Source: Haliea sp. (GTDB taxonomy: Bacteria; Pseudomonadota; Gammaproteobacteria; Pseudomonadales; Halieaceae). From it: 64,000 nt of DNA. Made by a program: the position numbers and the translations under genes. The stretch lies in assembly GCA_016704305.1 (NCBI GenBank), contig JADJAL010000004.1:62001-126000 (forward strand), read 5' to 3'. A model generated the notes under the pieces. The model was not told the DNA's origin. It saw only the letters and a program-made list of their open reading frames with translations, and ran no database searches. This document shows, piece by piece, positions 27,487 through 35,163 of the stretch; within the stretch, counting starts at the first letter, position 1, and the number at the start of each line of letters is the position of its first letter.

Positions 27487-28092
27487 ATGCGTCACAACAT
27501 CCTGCTGTCACTTGTCACTACAGTCGCCCTGTATTGTCTGTCACCGAACTCCCATGCTGGACTGCTGTTTGAGTCCGACGCCGCCAGCGCTACCGCCTAT
27601 CGGGTGGCAGAGAGCAGCATAATGACGCGCTTTGAGGTCGCGGCGCCCTACACGCTCACGCAAATCGCCATCGAGATGGACTTGTTCGGCGATGGGGCCT
27701 TGAATTTTGTCATCTTCAACTCACTCACCGGGGACCTGTTGTTTCAATCAGGCTTGACCGCATTCGCCGATGACGGCATGCAGTTCAAACTCTCCGATGT
27801 GTTTTCCTTCGAACTGGAAACTGGCACCAGGTATGCACTCGGCGCGATGTCCAGCGCAAACTCATACCAGCCTTATGTGTTCATGGGCGGCAAGACCGTG
27901 GGCGATATCTCGTCTCTTGGCGGAAACCAGAATGCCATCGGACTGCTGGATCCCACCTTTCAGGACCCGCTCAACAGCACCGACGCCAGGGTACGACTCT
28001 ATGGCAATGCCAGTGTCCCGACTCCCGCGACACTGGCACTGCTTGGACTGGGTCTTGCCGGGCTGGGCTGCTCTCGTCGCAGGCCCGGCTGA
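27487..28092 (+). CDS. PEP-CTERM sorting-domain protein
   Basis: 201 aa exported protein. An N-terminal signal peptide (ILLSLVTTVALYCLSPNSHAG) is followed by a beta-rich domain with few charged residues, and a C-terminal sorting signal VPTPATLALLGLGLAGLG-x4-RRR: the Pro motif, one hydrophobic helix and a basic tail. Such proteins are processed by exosortase and go to the cell surface or extracellular matrix. No exosortase or EPS genes lie in this window. A TATAAA at 27464-27469 might be its -10. Ribosome site weak. Confidence 0.85.
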   Translation: MRHNILLSLVTTVALYCLSPNSHAGLLFESDAASATAYRVAESSIMTRFEVAAPYTLTQIAIEMDLFGDGALNFVIFNSLTGDLLFQSGLTAFADDGMQFKLSDVFSFELETGTRYALGAMSSANSYQPYVFMGGKTVGDISSLGGNQNAIGLLDPTFQDPLNSTDARVRLYGNASVPTPATLALLGLGLAGLGCSRRRPG

Positions 28093-28672
28093 GCGAGCGA
28101 CGATCATCGCGCTGCGCGTATTGCCCGGCGCGACGGAGGCCGGTGCACGCAATCTGATCTCGACTGGCGCAGCGACTTCCCACCTGGTGCATACATTCGG
28201 TGAAATCATCAATTCGCTGGCAGCAGAGGCCAAATCACTGATGGCTGCATCGATGTAGAGAAAAAACTCTGGGATCGCGCGTGGCCCGATGACCGGACAT
28301 ATGTATTGTGTTGGACCAACATCACACCTACTTTTGCTGTTTGTGGCGCAACAAATCATTGCGAGATAACCACCTCGTTGCCGATACAGTAGCCACCCAT
28401 CAGCGCGCTAACACCTGGCGCCCCAACCGATGCTCGTTCATACCATCAACTGCGTAATATCGGCGTGATGCAAACCGCGCATAGACTCGTCTTCGCTATT
28501 ATCGGATACAGAAAAGGCAAAGGAGCAGCGCCATTTCATTTATCTGTGCATCGGTATAGTTTTGTACAGCGCTGCACTGGAGATAGCGCAGGCATTCGCG
28601 ACCTGCCGCCGACGGACTCGACAAATTGCAGCTGGATGGGGCTGCGAGCGCAAAGTGGCCCAGGAGATGGAC
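28093..28672. other. Gene-free region with candidate promoter and operator before chorismate mutase
   Basis: About 580 bp. I see no ORF with protein-like composition on either strand; a 165-codon antisense frame here is Arg/Ala/Ser-rich and unconvincing. Near the right end a TATAGT (28555-28560) could be a -10, followed by the near-palindrome GTACAGCGCTGCAC at 28564-28577, whose core CAGCGCTG is perfect. Confidence 0.4.
28564..28577. promoter_or_regulatory. Near-palindrome GTACAGCGCTGCAC, candidate operator
   Basis: Fourteen bases with an exact eight-base palindromic core (28567-28574) and matching GT/AC ends; one pair mismatches. It lies just after a possible -10 (28555-28560), where repressor binding would block transcription of the chorismate mutase gene. 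Inference only. Confidence 0.35.
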
Positions 28673-28951
28673 ATGGAATCACTCGAAGATTTAAGAAAAA
28701 GTATCGACAACATCGATAACGCAATTTTGGCAATGCTGGCTGAGCGCTTCAAAGTCACGAATCGGGTCGGGCACTACAAAGCCAGCCACAACCTTCCTGC
28801 CAGGGACATGGATCGTGAAGCGTTGCAACATGCTCGCATTCAAGAACTGTCGCGCCAGTATGGTCTCGACCCCCAATTGGCTTCTTCTATTCTTGATCAG
28901 GTTATAGCAAAGGTTGTTGCAAACCATGAACAAATCGCCAGGCCATGTTAA
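28673..28951 (+). CDS. Chorismate mutase, AroQ type
   Basis: 92 aa, all-helical stand-alone chorismate mutase domain. I use the ATG at 28673, six bases after AGGAG, rather than the ATG at 28667 that abuts it. LEDLRKSIDNIDNAILAMLAERFKVTNRVGHYK gives the N-terminal Arg, the Asp and the Lys of the AroQ active site; later RARDMDRE-like sequence (PARDMDREALQHARI) and QVIAKVV complete it. It converts chorismate to prephenate; related isochorismate pyruvate lyases have the same fold. Not beside aro/phe genes, so a secondary metabolic role is possible. Confidence 0.88.
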   Translation: MESLEDLRKSIDNIDNAILAMLAERFKVTNRVGHYKASHNLPARDMDREALQHARIQELSRQYGLDPQLASSILDQVIAKVVANHEQIARPC

Positions 28952-29009
28952 CAACAGCAATACGAGACTCGCAGCCGCGGGACTTGCCGCGCCGTGGCGC
29001 GCTGTTGCG

Positions 29010-29441
29010 ATGAGCGTCAATACGCATTTGTGTATGTGGCTGGGTCGAACGTTGCTTATTGCAAGTTTCTACATGGCTTTATACGGATGCGCATCAAATC
29101 ATGACTTGAGAAATGATGGCTTCAATGCTTTTGGTGGTGGCATCAGCATTGTTGAAATCGAACCGGGAGAGTATTCGATCACCGCACAAACCAATTTTTC
29201 GCCAGTAGAAAACTTCTCCACAGCTCGCACCATGTGGAATGAGGCGGCGCAAAAAGCTTGCGCTCCGAACAGCTATGGCGAGATAGAAAGCCGAGAATAC
29301 TCTTTCAAGCATGCGCCAGACTTCATAGTTATTCCTTATATAATTTCGGTTAAAACTGGAAGCATAAGGTGCGTGCTGGAACCCGTTAACACGTCAAGCA
29401 AGCGTGACGCCAGCAGAGCTGTCGCCCCTGCAGAAGGCTGA
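29010..29441 (+). CDS. Hypothetical lipoprotein
   Basis: 143 aa from the ATG at 29010. The N-terminus reads MSVNTHLCMWLGRTLLIASFYMALYGCAS, a lipoprotein-type signal with a plausible lipobox ending at Cys27. The mature part is short and mostly beta, with GGGISIVEIEPGEYSITAQTN. An earlier in-frame ATG at 28926 overlaps the chorismate mutase end and would bury the signal, so I prefer the later start. Family not recognised. AT content is higher than in neighbouring genes. 10 bp before the ferredoxin gene. Confidence 0.65.
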   Translation: MSVNTHLCMWLGRTLLIASFYMALYGCASNHDLRNDGFNAFGGGISIVEIEPGEYSITAQTNFSPVENFSTARTMWNEAAQKACAPNSYGEIESREYSFKHAPDFIVIPYIISVKTGSIRCVLEPVNTSSKRDASRAVAPAEG

Positions 29442-29451
29442 GGCACTTCCT

Positions 29452-29745
29452 ATGAGCAACATCGAATCATGCAGCGACATTTCAGGCAGGGTCGCTCCTG
29501 TCGTCGATCGAAATCGTTGCGAAGGCAAGGAGGACTGCGTTGTCGTTTGCCCGTACAACGTTTTCGAAATCGGCACTTTATCGAAATCAGATCGGTCGGG
29601 GTTGACGGTGCTCGGTAAATTGAAAGCCTGGGCTCACGGCAATAGGCAGGCTTTCGTGGTAAATCCGGGAGCGTGTCACGCGTGTAAGCTATGCGTAGAC
29701 ATTTGCCCGGAAAATGCATTAACGCTGAGGCCCCGTTCCTCCTGA
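29452..29745 (+). CDS. Ferredoxin family protein, seven-cysteine 4Fe-4S type
   Basis: 97 aa, ATG at 29452. Two cluster motifs: the first reads RCEGKEDCVVVCPYNVFEI, with Lys at the normal second Cys position, so only three ligands; the second, ACHACKLCVDICPENAL, is a full CxxCxxCxxxCP. Seven cysteines would suit one [3Fe-4S] and one [4Fe-4S] cluster. The CEGKxDCVxVCPY pattern is shared by a recognisable family of soluble ferredoxins. It likely carries electrons to an oxygenase or reductase; the partner is unknown, and the adjacent genes give no clear hint. Confidence 0.85.
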   Translation: MSNIESCSDISGRVAPVVDRNRCEGKEDCVVVCPYNVFEIGTLSKSDRSGLTVLGKLKAWAHGNRQAFVVNPGACHACKLCVDICPENALTLRPRSS

Positions 29746-29905
29746 CACCTCAACTGCGGCTGTTCCATTTCTCAATGAGTTGGAGGGAGTCCACGAGGCG
29801 GCTGTTTCGCCGAAAAGCCCGGCGACAACTCTGCACAATCCATTGATGCCGATTTTGCGGCGAATACGTCGGCGCATTCTGCGCAAGACCTGAGCCCCGG
29901 CAGAT

Positions 29906-29979
29906 TGGGTGTAAATGGGTGCATTAATAGCACCGACCCATGAATGGGTATAATTAGGCGTAAATGGGTGTAAATGGGT
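29906..29979. repeat. Direct repeats TGGGTGTAAATGGGT with a TATAAT between them
   Basis: The 15-mer TGGGTGTAAATGGGT occurs at 29906-29920 and 29965-29979, each itself a TGGGTgtaaA TGGGT doublet. A further ATGGGTATAAT at 29944-29954 contains a consensus TATAAT (29949-29954), and ATGGGTATAT follows at 29974-29983. Five to six GGGT units in 80 bp just upstream of the Fic gene suggest an operator array around its promoter. Confidence 0.6.
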
Positions 29980-30003
29980 ATATTTTTGGTTTAGCATGGT
30001 TTC

Positions 30004-31053
30004 ATGCTGAAAACCGACACCCTCCAGATCACCCCGGAAATCCTGAACCTCATCGCCAGGATCGACGAGTTCAAAGGCGCCTGGCGCGCGTTGGGCACGC
30101 TCGCGCCTGATCGCCTTTCAGCGCTGCGCCGCGTGGCCACCATCGAGAGCATCGGCTCCTCGACCCGCATCGAGGGCAGCAAGCTGTCCGACCGGGAGGT
30201 GGAGCGGCTGCTATCGAACCTGGAGATCGAGTCCTTCGCCACGCGCGACGAGCAGGAGGTTGCGGGCTATGCCGAGCTGATGGACCTGGTGTGCTCATCG
30301 TGGCAGGACATCCCGTTCACCGAAAACCACATCCGGCAACTGCATCAGATTTTGTTGCGCTACAGCGAGAAGGACACCCGGCATCGCGGCAACTACAAGA
30401 CCAACTCGAACAGTGTCGCCGCCTTCGACGAAATCGGCACGCAGATTGGCATCGTGTTTCAGACGGCGTCGCCCTTCGACACACCCCGACTGATGACGGA
30501 GCTGGTGACCTGGGTGACGAACGAGCGTGAAACGGCCCGCCTGCATCCGCTGCTGGTCATTGCCGTGTGCGTCGTCGTGTTCCTCGAGATACATCCGTTC
30601 CAGGACGGCAATGGCCGGCTCTCCCGCGTGCTGACCACGCTCCTGCTACTGCAAGCCGGTTATGCCTATGTGCCTTACAGCTCGCTGGAAAGCGTGGTCG
30701 AGCAGAACAAGGAGGCGTACTACCTGGCCTTGCGACAGACGCAGGGCACGATTCGCACCGAGGCACCAAACTGGGAGCCGTGGCTGCTGTTCTTCCTGCG
30801 CTCCCTGGCCGAGCAGGTGCGGCGATTGGAGAAGAAAGTCGAGCGCGAGCAGATCGTGCTGGCGGCCATGCCTGAGCTGCAACTACAGATAGTCGAATTT
30901 GCCCGCGAGCATGGTCGCGTGACCATTGGCGAGGCCATCAAACTGACCGGGGCCAGCCGCAACACGCTCAAGCAGCATTTCCGGGTACTGGTGGAGCGCA
31001 AAACACTGAACCAACAAGGCAGTGGCCGAGGGGTTTGGTACAACCTGCGCTGA
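30004..31053 (+). CDS. Fic family protein with C-terminal winged helix
   Basis: 349 aa. The Fic catalytic loop is intact, HPFQDGNGRLSR at residues 197-208 (HxFx[D/E]GNGRxxR), so AMP-transfer activity is expected. An N-terminal inhibitory helix motif SSTRIEG (52-58, [S/T]xxxE[G/N]) marks a class II self-inhibited Fic protein. The last 70 residues (EHGRVTIGEAIKLTGASRNTLKQHFRVLVERKTL) look like a winged helix, as in Fic proteins that bind DNA and may autoregulate. No antitoxin gene is adjacent. Targets unknown. Confidence 0.92.
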   Translation: MLKTDTLQITPEILNLIARIDEFKGAWRALGTLAPDRLSALRRVATIESIGSSTRIEGSKLSDREVERLLSNLEIESFATRDEQEVAGYAELMDLVCSSWQDIPFTENHIRQLHQILLRYSEKDTRHRGNYKTNSNSVAAFDEIGTQIGIVFQTASPFDTPRLMTELVTWVTNERETARLHPLLVIAVCVVVFLEIHPFQDGNGRLSRVLTTLLLLQAGYAYVPYSSLESVVEQNKEAYYLALRQTQGTIRTEAPNWEPWLLFFLRSLAEQVRRLEKKVEREQIVLAAMPELQLQIVEFAREHGRVTIGEAIKLTGASRNTLKQHFRVLVERKTLNQQGSGRGVWYNLR

Positions 31054-31085
31054 GTCGGAACCGCCAGCTTCAGGTCGTCAGGAAA

Positions 31086-31988
31086 TCACTGCTCGTTCTG
31101 CAACCTGCGCAAAATACTGGAGAAATCGCGCTGCCCGTTGCCCGCCTGTTGATGCTGGCTGTACAACTCGCGCGCCAACTGCCCCATCGCGTTGTCGACC
31201 TCGCACTGCTGCGCGATTTCCATCGCGAGACCTAAGTCCTTCACCATCAGGTCCACCATGAATCCCGGCTTGTAATCGTTGCTCGCGGGCGCGTTCGGCA
31301 TCACATCGGGATAGGGGTTGTAGACTTCCAGCGACCAGTTGCGGCCGGAACTGGCCAGCATGATGTCGGACAGCACTTTCGGGTCGAGGCCGTTGCGCGC
31401 GCCCATTTCCAGCGCCTCGCACGTACCTATCATATGGATGGCGAGCAGCATGTTGTTGCAACCCTTGGCCACCTGCCCCGCGCCTGCCGGGCCGGCGTGG
31501 AAGATGTTCTTGCCCATGTCCTTTAGAATCACTCGCGCTTTTTCAAAGGTCGCGGCATCGCCGCCGCACATGAACGCCAGCGTGCCGGCCGCCGCAGCGG
31601 CAACACCGCCGGACACGGGTGAATCCATGAAGCCGATGCCTTTTGCCGCCGCAGCCTCGCCCACCTGGCGCGCGGTGGCGGCATCAATCGTGCTGCAATC
31701 GAGCACCGTGGTGCTGCCATCCAGTTTGGACAACAACCCACTCTCGTCAGCAGTAGCGCCGAGATAGGTGGCGGCAACGTGCTTGCCCGCCGGCAGCATC
31801 GAGATGACGTAGTCCTTGCCCACCGCCGCCTGTTCCGCACTGCTGGCGACTTCCGCACCCGCCGCCCGCAGCTGTTCGCAGGCGGTTGGCGAAAGATCGA
31901 ACACCACCACGGCATGGCCGGCCTTGAGCAGGTTCGTGGCCATCGGGCCGCCCATGTTGCCAAGACCGATAAACGCGACGCTTGCCAT
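31086..31988 (-). CDS. mmsB: 3-hydroxyisobutyrate dehydrogenase
   Basis: 300 aa; oxidises 3-hydroxyisobutyrate to methylmalonate semialdehyde with NAD in valine catabolism. The Rossmann loop is FIGLGNMGGPMATNLLKAGH, the substrate site DSPVSGGVAAAAAGTLAFMCGG, and the catalytic Lys lies in GPAGAGQVAKGCNNM. Last gene of the five-gene minus-strand operon, 29 bp after the hydrolase gene. Confidence 0.95.
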   Translation of the reverse strand: MASVAFIGLGNMGGPMATNLLKAGHAVVVFDLSPTACEQLRAAGAEVASSAEQAAVGKDYVISMLPAGKHVAATYLGATADESGLLSKLDGSTTVLDCSTIDAATARQVGEAAAAKGIGFMDSPVSGGVAAAAAGTLAFMCGGDAATFEKARVILKDMGKNIFHAGPAGAGQVAKGCNNMLLAIHMIGTCEALEMGARNGLDPKVLSDIMLASSGRNWSLEVYNPYPDVMPNAPASNDYKPGFMVDLMVKDLGLAMEIAQQCEVDNAMGQLARELYSQHQQAGNGQRDFSSILRRLQNEQ

Positions 31989-32017
31989 TATTCTCTACCC
32001 TTCAAATTTAATGCGAT

Positions 32018-33136
32018 TTACAGATCGGCCAGGGGATTGCTGTCCCAGGGCGCGGAAAAAAACGAGTCCAGCACGTTGGCGGGCACATCGCGCGAGGCGC
32101 GGTACTGCCAGCGCGGATTGCGGTCCTTGTCGATCAACAGTGCGCGCACGCCCTCGGCGAACTCCGGGTGGCGCACGATATTCGTCACCAGCAGAATCTC
32201 CGACTGGAAGCATTCCTTGAGCGACGCGAGGCGCATCTCGCGCAACTGCCGCGAAATCCACAGCGCCGCGAGCGGCGAACCGTGCGCCAGGCTCTCACTG
32301 CCTTTGGCCAGCCACGGATCGTCGGTTTGCAGAGACACAATGTTGTCGATGATGGCGTGCGCGTCATCGCCGTCACACAGCGTATTGATCGTCGCCAGGT
32401 GGGGTTCCACCTGCGCGGGCGGCATGCCTGCGCGGCTTTTGCTCTGCTGCGGCAAAGGTCGCAGCACATGGCGAACCCGTGCATGATTAGCGGCCGCTGA
32501 ACCTTCCCAGTGTTGCTGCAACAAGTGGTCCAGCACCTCGGCTTTACGCTCGCTGGCGATAAAGCGATCGGCAATGCCGGTGTAAATCGCATCCGCCGCG
32601 TTGATGGAAGCACCGGTCAGCGCGAGGAACAACCCCGTGCGCCCAGGCATGTGGTTCAGGAACCAGGTGCCGCCCACGTCGGGGAACAGCGCGATCGTCA
32701 CCTCCGGCATCGCGATGCGGGTTTTCTCCGTCACCACCCGGTGCGAACACCCCGCCATCACGCCCAGTCCGCCGCCCATCACAATGCCATGGCCCCAGCA
32801 GACAATCGGCTTGGGGTAGGTGTGCAGGTTGTAGTTCATGCGGTATTCGCGCGCAAAGAAGTCCTCGGCGTAGTCGCAGGGGCCGCCGGGCGTGGCGATC
32901 GCGGAGCGGTACAGCGCCTGCACGTCGCCACCGGCGCAAAAGGCCTTTTCGCAGGCGCCGTCGATGAAAATCGCGGCGATGTCGTCGTCATCGCGCCAGG
33001 CATCGAGTTGCGCCTGCAGGAGGTCGACCATCTCCAGCGTAAGGGAGTTCAGGGTTGCCGCGACATTCAACGTGACCCGACCGAGCTTGCCGGATGCCGC
33101 AGGCAGCTCGGCAAAAATTACGGGTGTCTCAGACAT
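32018..33136 (-). CDS. 3-hydroxyisobutyryl-CoA hydrolase
   Basis: 372 aa crotonase-fold thioesterase that frees 3-hydroxyisobutyrate from CoA. Oxyanion-hole segments are EKAFCAGGDVQALY and GHGIVMGGGLGVMAGCSHRVVT, followed by MPEVTIALFPDVGGTWFLNHMPG; the length over 350 residues and the C-terminal extension separate it from plain hydratases. Third step of the isobutyryl-CoA branch, in order with the neighbouring genes. Confidence 0.93.
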   Translation of the reverse strand: MSETPVIFAELPAASGKLGRVTLNVAATLNSLTLEMVDLLQAQLDAWRDDDDIAAIFIDGACEKAFCAGGDVQALYRSAIATPGGPCDYAEDFFAREYRMNYNLHTYPKPIVCWGHGIVMGGGLGVMAGCSHRVVTEKTRIAMPEVTIALFPDVGGTWFLNHMPGRTGLFLALTGASINAADAIYTGIADRFIASERKAEVLDHLLQQHWEGSAAANHARVRHVLRPLPQQSKSRAGMPPAQVEPHLATINTLCDGDDAHAIIDNIVSLQTDDPWLAKGSESLAHGSPLAALWISRQLREMRLASLKECFQSEILLVTNIVRHPEFAEGVRALLIDKDRNPRWQYRASRDVPANVLDSFFSAPWDSNPLADL

Positions 33137-33174
33137 TACTCAGTTTCCTTCATCGCGCGCCTGCCCGCTCTGGC

Positions 33175-33978
33175 TCAGGCGTTCTTCCACACGGGTTTGC
33201 GCTTCTCCAGAAACGCATTCACGCCCTCGCGCTGGTCCGCCGTGGAGAACAACTCCACGAACAGGTCGCGCTCGCCTTCGAGGCCCTCGGCAATCACGGT
33301 ATTGCGCCCGCTGTGCAGCAGACGCTTGCAGAAGGTCACCGAGGTTGGACTCTGCTCGGCTACTTGTTCCGCGAGCGCGAGTGCGCGCTCCAGCGCTGCC
33401 CCTTTGCCCACCACTTCCTCGACCAGGCCAATGCGTTCGGCGGTGGTGGCGTTGATGCGCTCGCCGCACAGGATCATGCGCTTGGCCCAACCCTCGCCGA
33501 CCAGCCACGACAGGCGCTGGGTGCCTCCGGCGCAGGGCAACAGTCCGACTTTCGCTTCGGGCAACGCCATTTGTGCCTGCTCCTCGGCGATGCGGATATC
33601 GCAGGCCAGCGCCACTTCCAGCCCGCCGCCCATCGCATAGCCATTGATCGCCGCGATGGACACGCCGCGAAAGTCGGCCAGCGCCTCGAACGCCTCGCCG
33701 AAGAACTCTGCCATGGCGCGCGCGTTGGCCGGGTCGCCATCGGCGAACAACTTGAGGTCGGCTCCGGCGGAGAAGAACTTTTCCCCGGCGCCGGTCAACA
33801 CCAGCGCGTACACGTCTTTCTCGGCATTCAATGTGGCCACCAGCGCGCGCAGCGCCGGCAGGCTTTCGGTATCCCAGGTATTGGCGCCGGGATTGTCGAT
33901 GGTGACCAGCGCGGTGTGGCCGCGCAGTTCAACGTGCAGTTTTGGCGATGTACTCAGACTCACTTGGCTCAGACTCAC
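33175..33978 (-). CDS. Enoyl-CoA hydratase (methacrylyl-CoA hydratase role)
   Basis: 267 aa crotonase. The start is GTG 33978, overlapping the acyl-CoA dehydrogenase stop by 4 bp (GTGA); a second GTG at 33963 lies in a repeat of the first five codons (VSLSQ-VSLS). Active-site segments are KFFSAGADLKLF and AINGYAMGGGLEVALACDIRIA, with both catalytic Glu present (GGLEVALACD and LPEAKVGLLPCAGGT). Expected to hydrate methacrylyl-CoA to 3-hydroxyisobutyryl-CoA in this operon. Confidence 0.92.
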   Translation of the reverse strand: MSLSQVSLSTSPKLHVELRGHTALVTIDNPGANTWDTESLPALRALVATLNAEKDVYALVLTGAGEKFFSAGADLKLFADGDPANARAMAEFFGEAFEALADFRGVSIAAINGYAMGGGLEVALACDIRIAEEQAQMALPEAKVGLLPCAGGTQRLSWLVGEGWAKRMILCGERINATTAERIGLVEEVVGKGAALERALALAEQVAEQSPTSVTFCKRLLHSGRNTVIAEGLEGERDLFVELFSTADQREGVNAFLEKRKPVWKNA

Positions 33979-35135
33979 TTGATGACCTCCAGTGCTCCAT
34001 CCATTAACAGGCGCCGGGCGATGATCACCCGCATGATTTCGTTCGTGCCTTCCAGTATCTGGTGCACGCGGGTGTCGCGCACATGCCGCTCCATCGGGTA
34101 CTCCCGGATGTAGCCGTAGCCGCCGAACAACTGCAGCGCGTCGTTGCACACATTGAAGCCGACATCCGTGGCGAAGCGCTTGGCCATCGCGCAGTAGGTC
34201 GAGGCCTGTGCATCCTTGGTATCCAGCTTGTAGGCGGCGAGGCGCACCATTTGTCGCGCGGCCACCAGCTCCGTCAACATGTCGGCCAACTTGAACTGCG
34301 TCACCTGGAAGTCGGCGACGGCCGTGTCAAATTGCCTGCGCTCGCGCACGTAGGCGGTGGCCTCTTCCAGCGCCTGCTGGGCGGTGCCCACGCTGCAGGT
34401 GGCGATATTGATGCGGCCGCCATCCAGGCCTTCCATCGCAATGGCAAAGCCCTGGCCCTCTGCACCCAGGCGGTTGGCGACCGGGACCCGCACCGCATCG
34501 AACGTGATGGTGCGCGTGGCCTGGGCATTCCAGCCCATCTTCTCTTCCTTCTTGCCGTAGGACACGCCGGGGGCATCCGCCGGGATCAACAGCGCGGAAA
34601 TACCCCTGGCGCCGGCAGCACCGGTGCGCAGCATGACCACCAGCACATCGGTGTCACCGGCGCCGGAGATAAAGCACTTGCTGCCGTTGACGATGTAGTC
34701 GTCGCCCTCGCGCATGGCGGTGGTGCGCAGCGACGCGGCGTCAGAGCCCGCGCCCGGTTCCGTCAGGCAGTACGACGCCAGCATCTCGCCGCTGACCAGC
34801 GCGGGACACCACTGTTCTATCACCGCATCCGTGCAGTACTTGCCCACCATATTGGTGGCCATGTTGTGAATGGTGAGAAACGCGGCCGTGGCGGTGCAGC
34901 CTTTGGCCAGCTCCTCGACGATCAGGCTGGCATCCAGCCGACCCATGCCGAGGCCGCCGGCGGACACGGGCGTATACATGCCCATGAAGCCCAGCTCGCC
35001 GGCCTGGCGCAGCGCCTCCCTGGCAAAGAACGCCTCGGCGTCCCACGTGGCTGCATGCGGCGCCAGCACGCCTTGCGAAAACGCGCGCGCGCTGGCGACA
35101 AACGCCTGCTGATCTTCCGTCAGGGAAAACTCCAT
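33975..35135 (-). CDS. Acyl-CoA dehydrogenase (isobutyryl-CoA dehydrogenase)
   Basis: 386 aa FAD enzyme. Signatures are SYCLTEPGAGSDAASLRT, QFGxx-like CNDALQLFGGYGYIREYPMERHVRDTRVHQILEGTNEIMR near the C-terminus, with the Glu of ILEGTNE at the position of the short-chain dehydrogenase catalytic base. The operon (hydratase, hydroxyisobutyryl-CoA hydrolase, hydroxyisobutyrate dehydrogenase) points to isobutyryl-CoA as substrate. 28 bp after the aldehyde dehydrogenase gene. Confidence 0.93.
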   Translation of the reverse strand: MEFSLTEDQQAFVASARAFSQGVLAPHAATWDAEAFFAREALRQAGELGFMGMYTPVSAGGLGMGRLDASLIVEELAKGCTATAAFLTIHNMATNMVGKYCTDAVIEQWCPALVSGEMLASYCLTEPGAGSDAASLRTTAMREGDDYIVNGSKCFISGAGDTDVLVVMLRTGAAGARGISALLIPADAPGVSYGKKEEKMGWNAQATRTITFDAVRVPVANRLGAEGQGFAIAMEGLDGGRINIATCSVGTAQQALEEATAYVRERRQFDTAVADFQVTQFKLADMLTELVAARQMVRLAAYKLDTKDAQASTYCAMAKRFATDVGFNVCNDALQLFGGYGYIREYPMERHVRDTRVHQILEGTNEIMRVIIARRLLMDGALEVIK

Positions 35136-35163
35136 CTCTGGCTCCTCGTATCGACTGGCCGCG

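Noticed and set aside
28093..28672. Possible small genes in the gap before chorismate mutase
   Set aside because: No frame has a ribosome site or protein-like composition.
29906..29979. Repeat cluster considered as a CRISPR array
   Set aside because: Units are 10-15 bp, irregularly spaced, with no 25-35 bp repeats or spacers and no cas genes.
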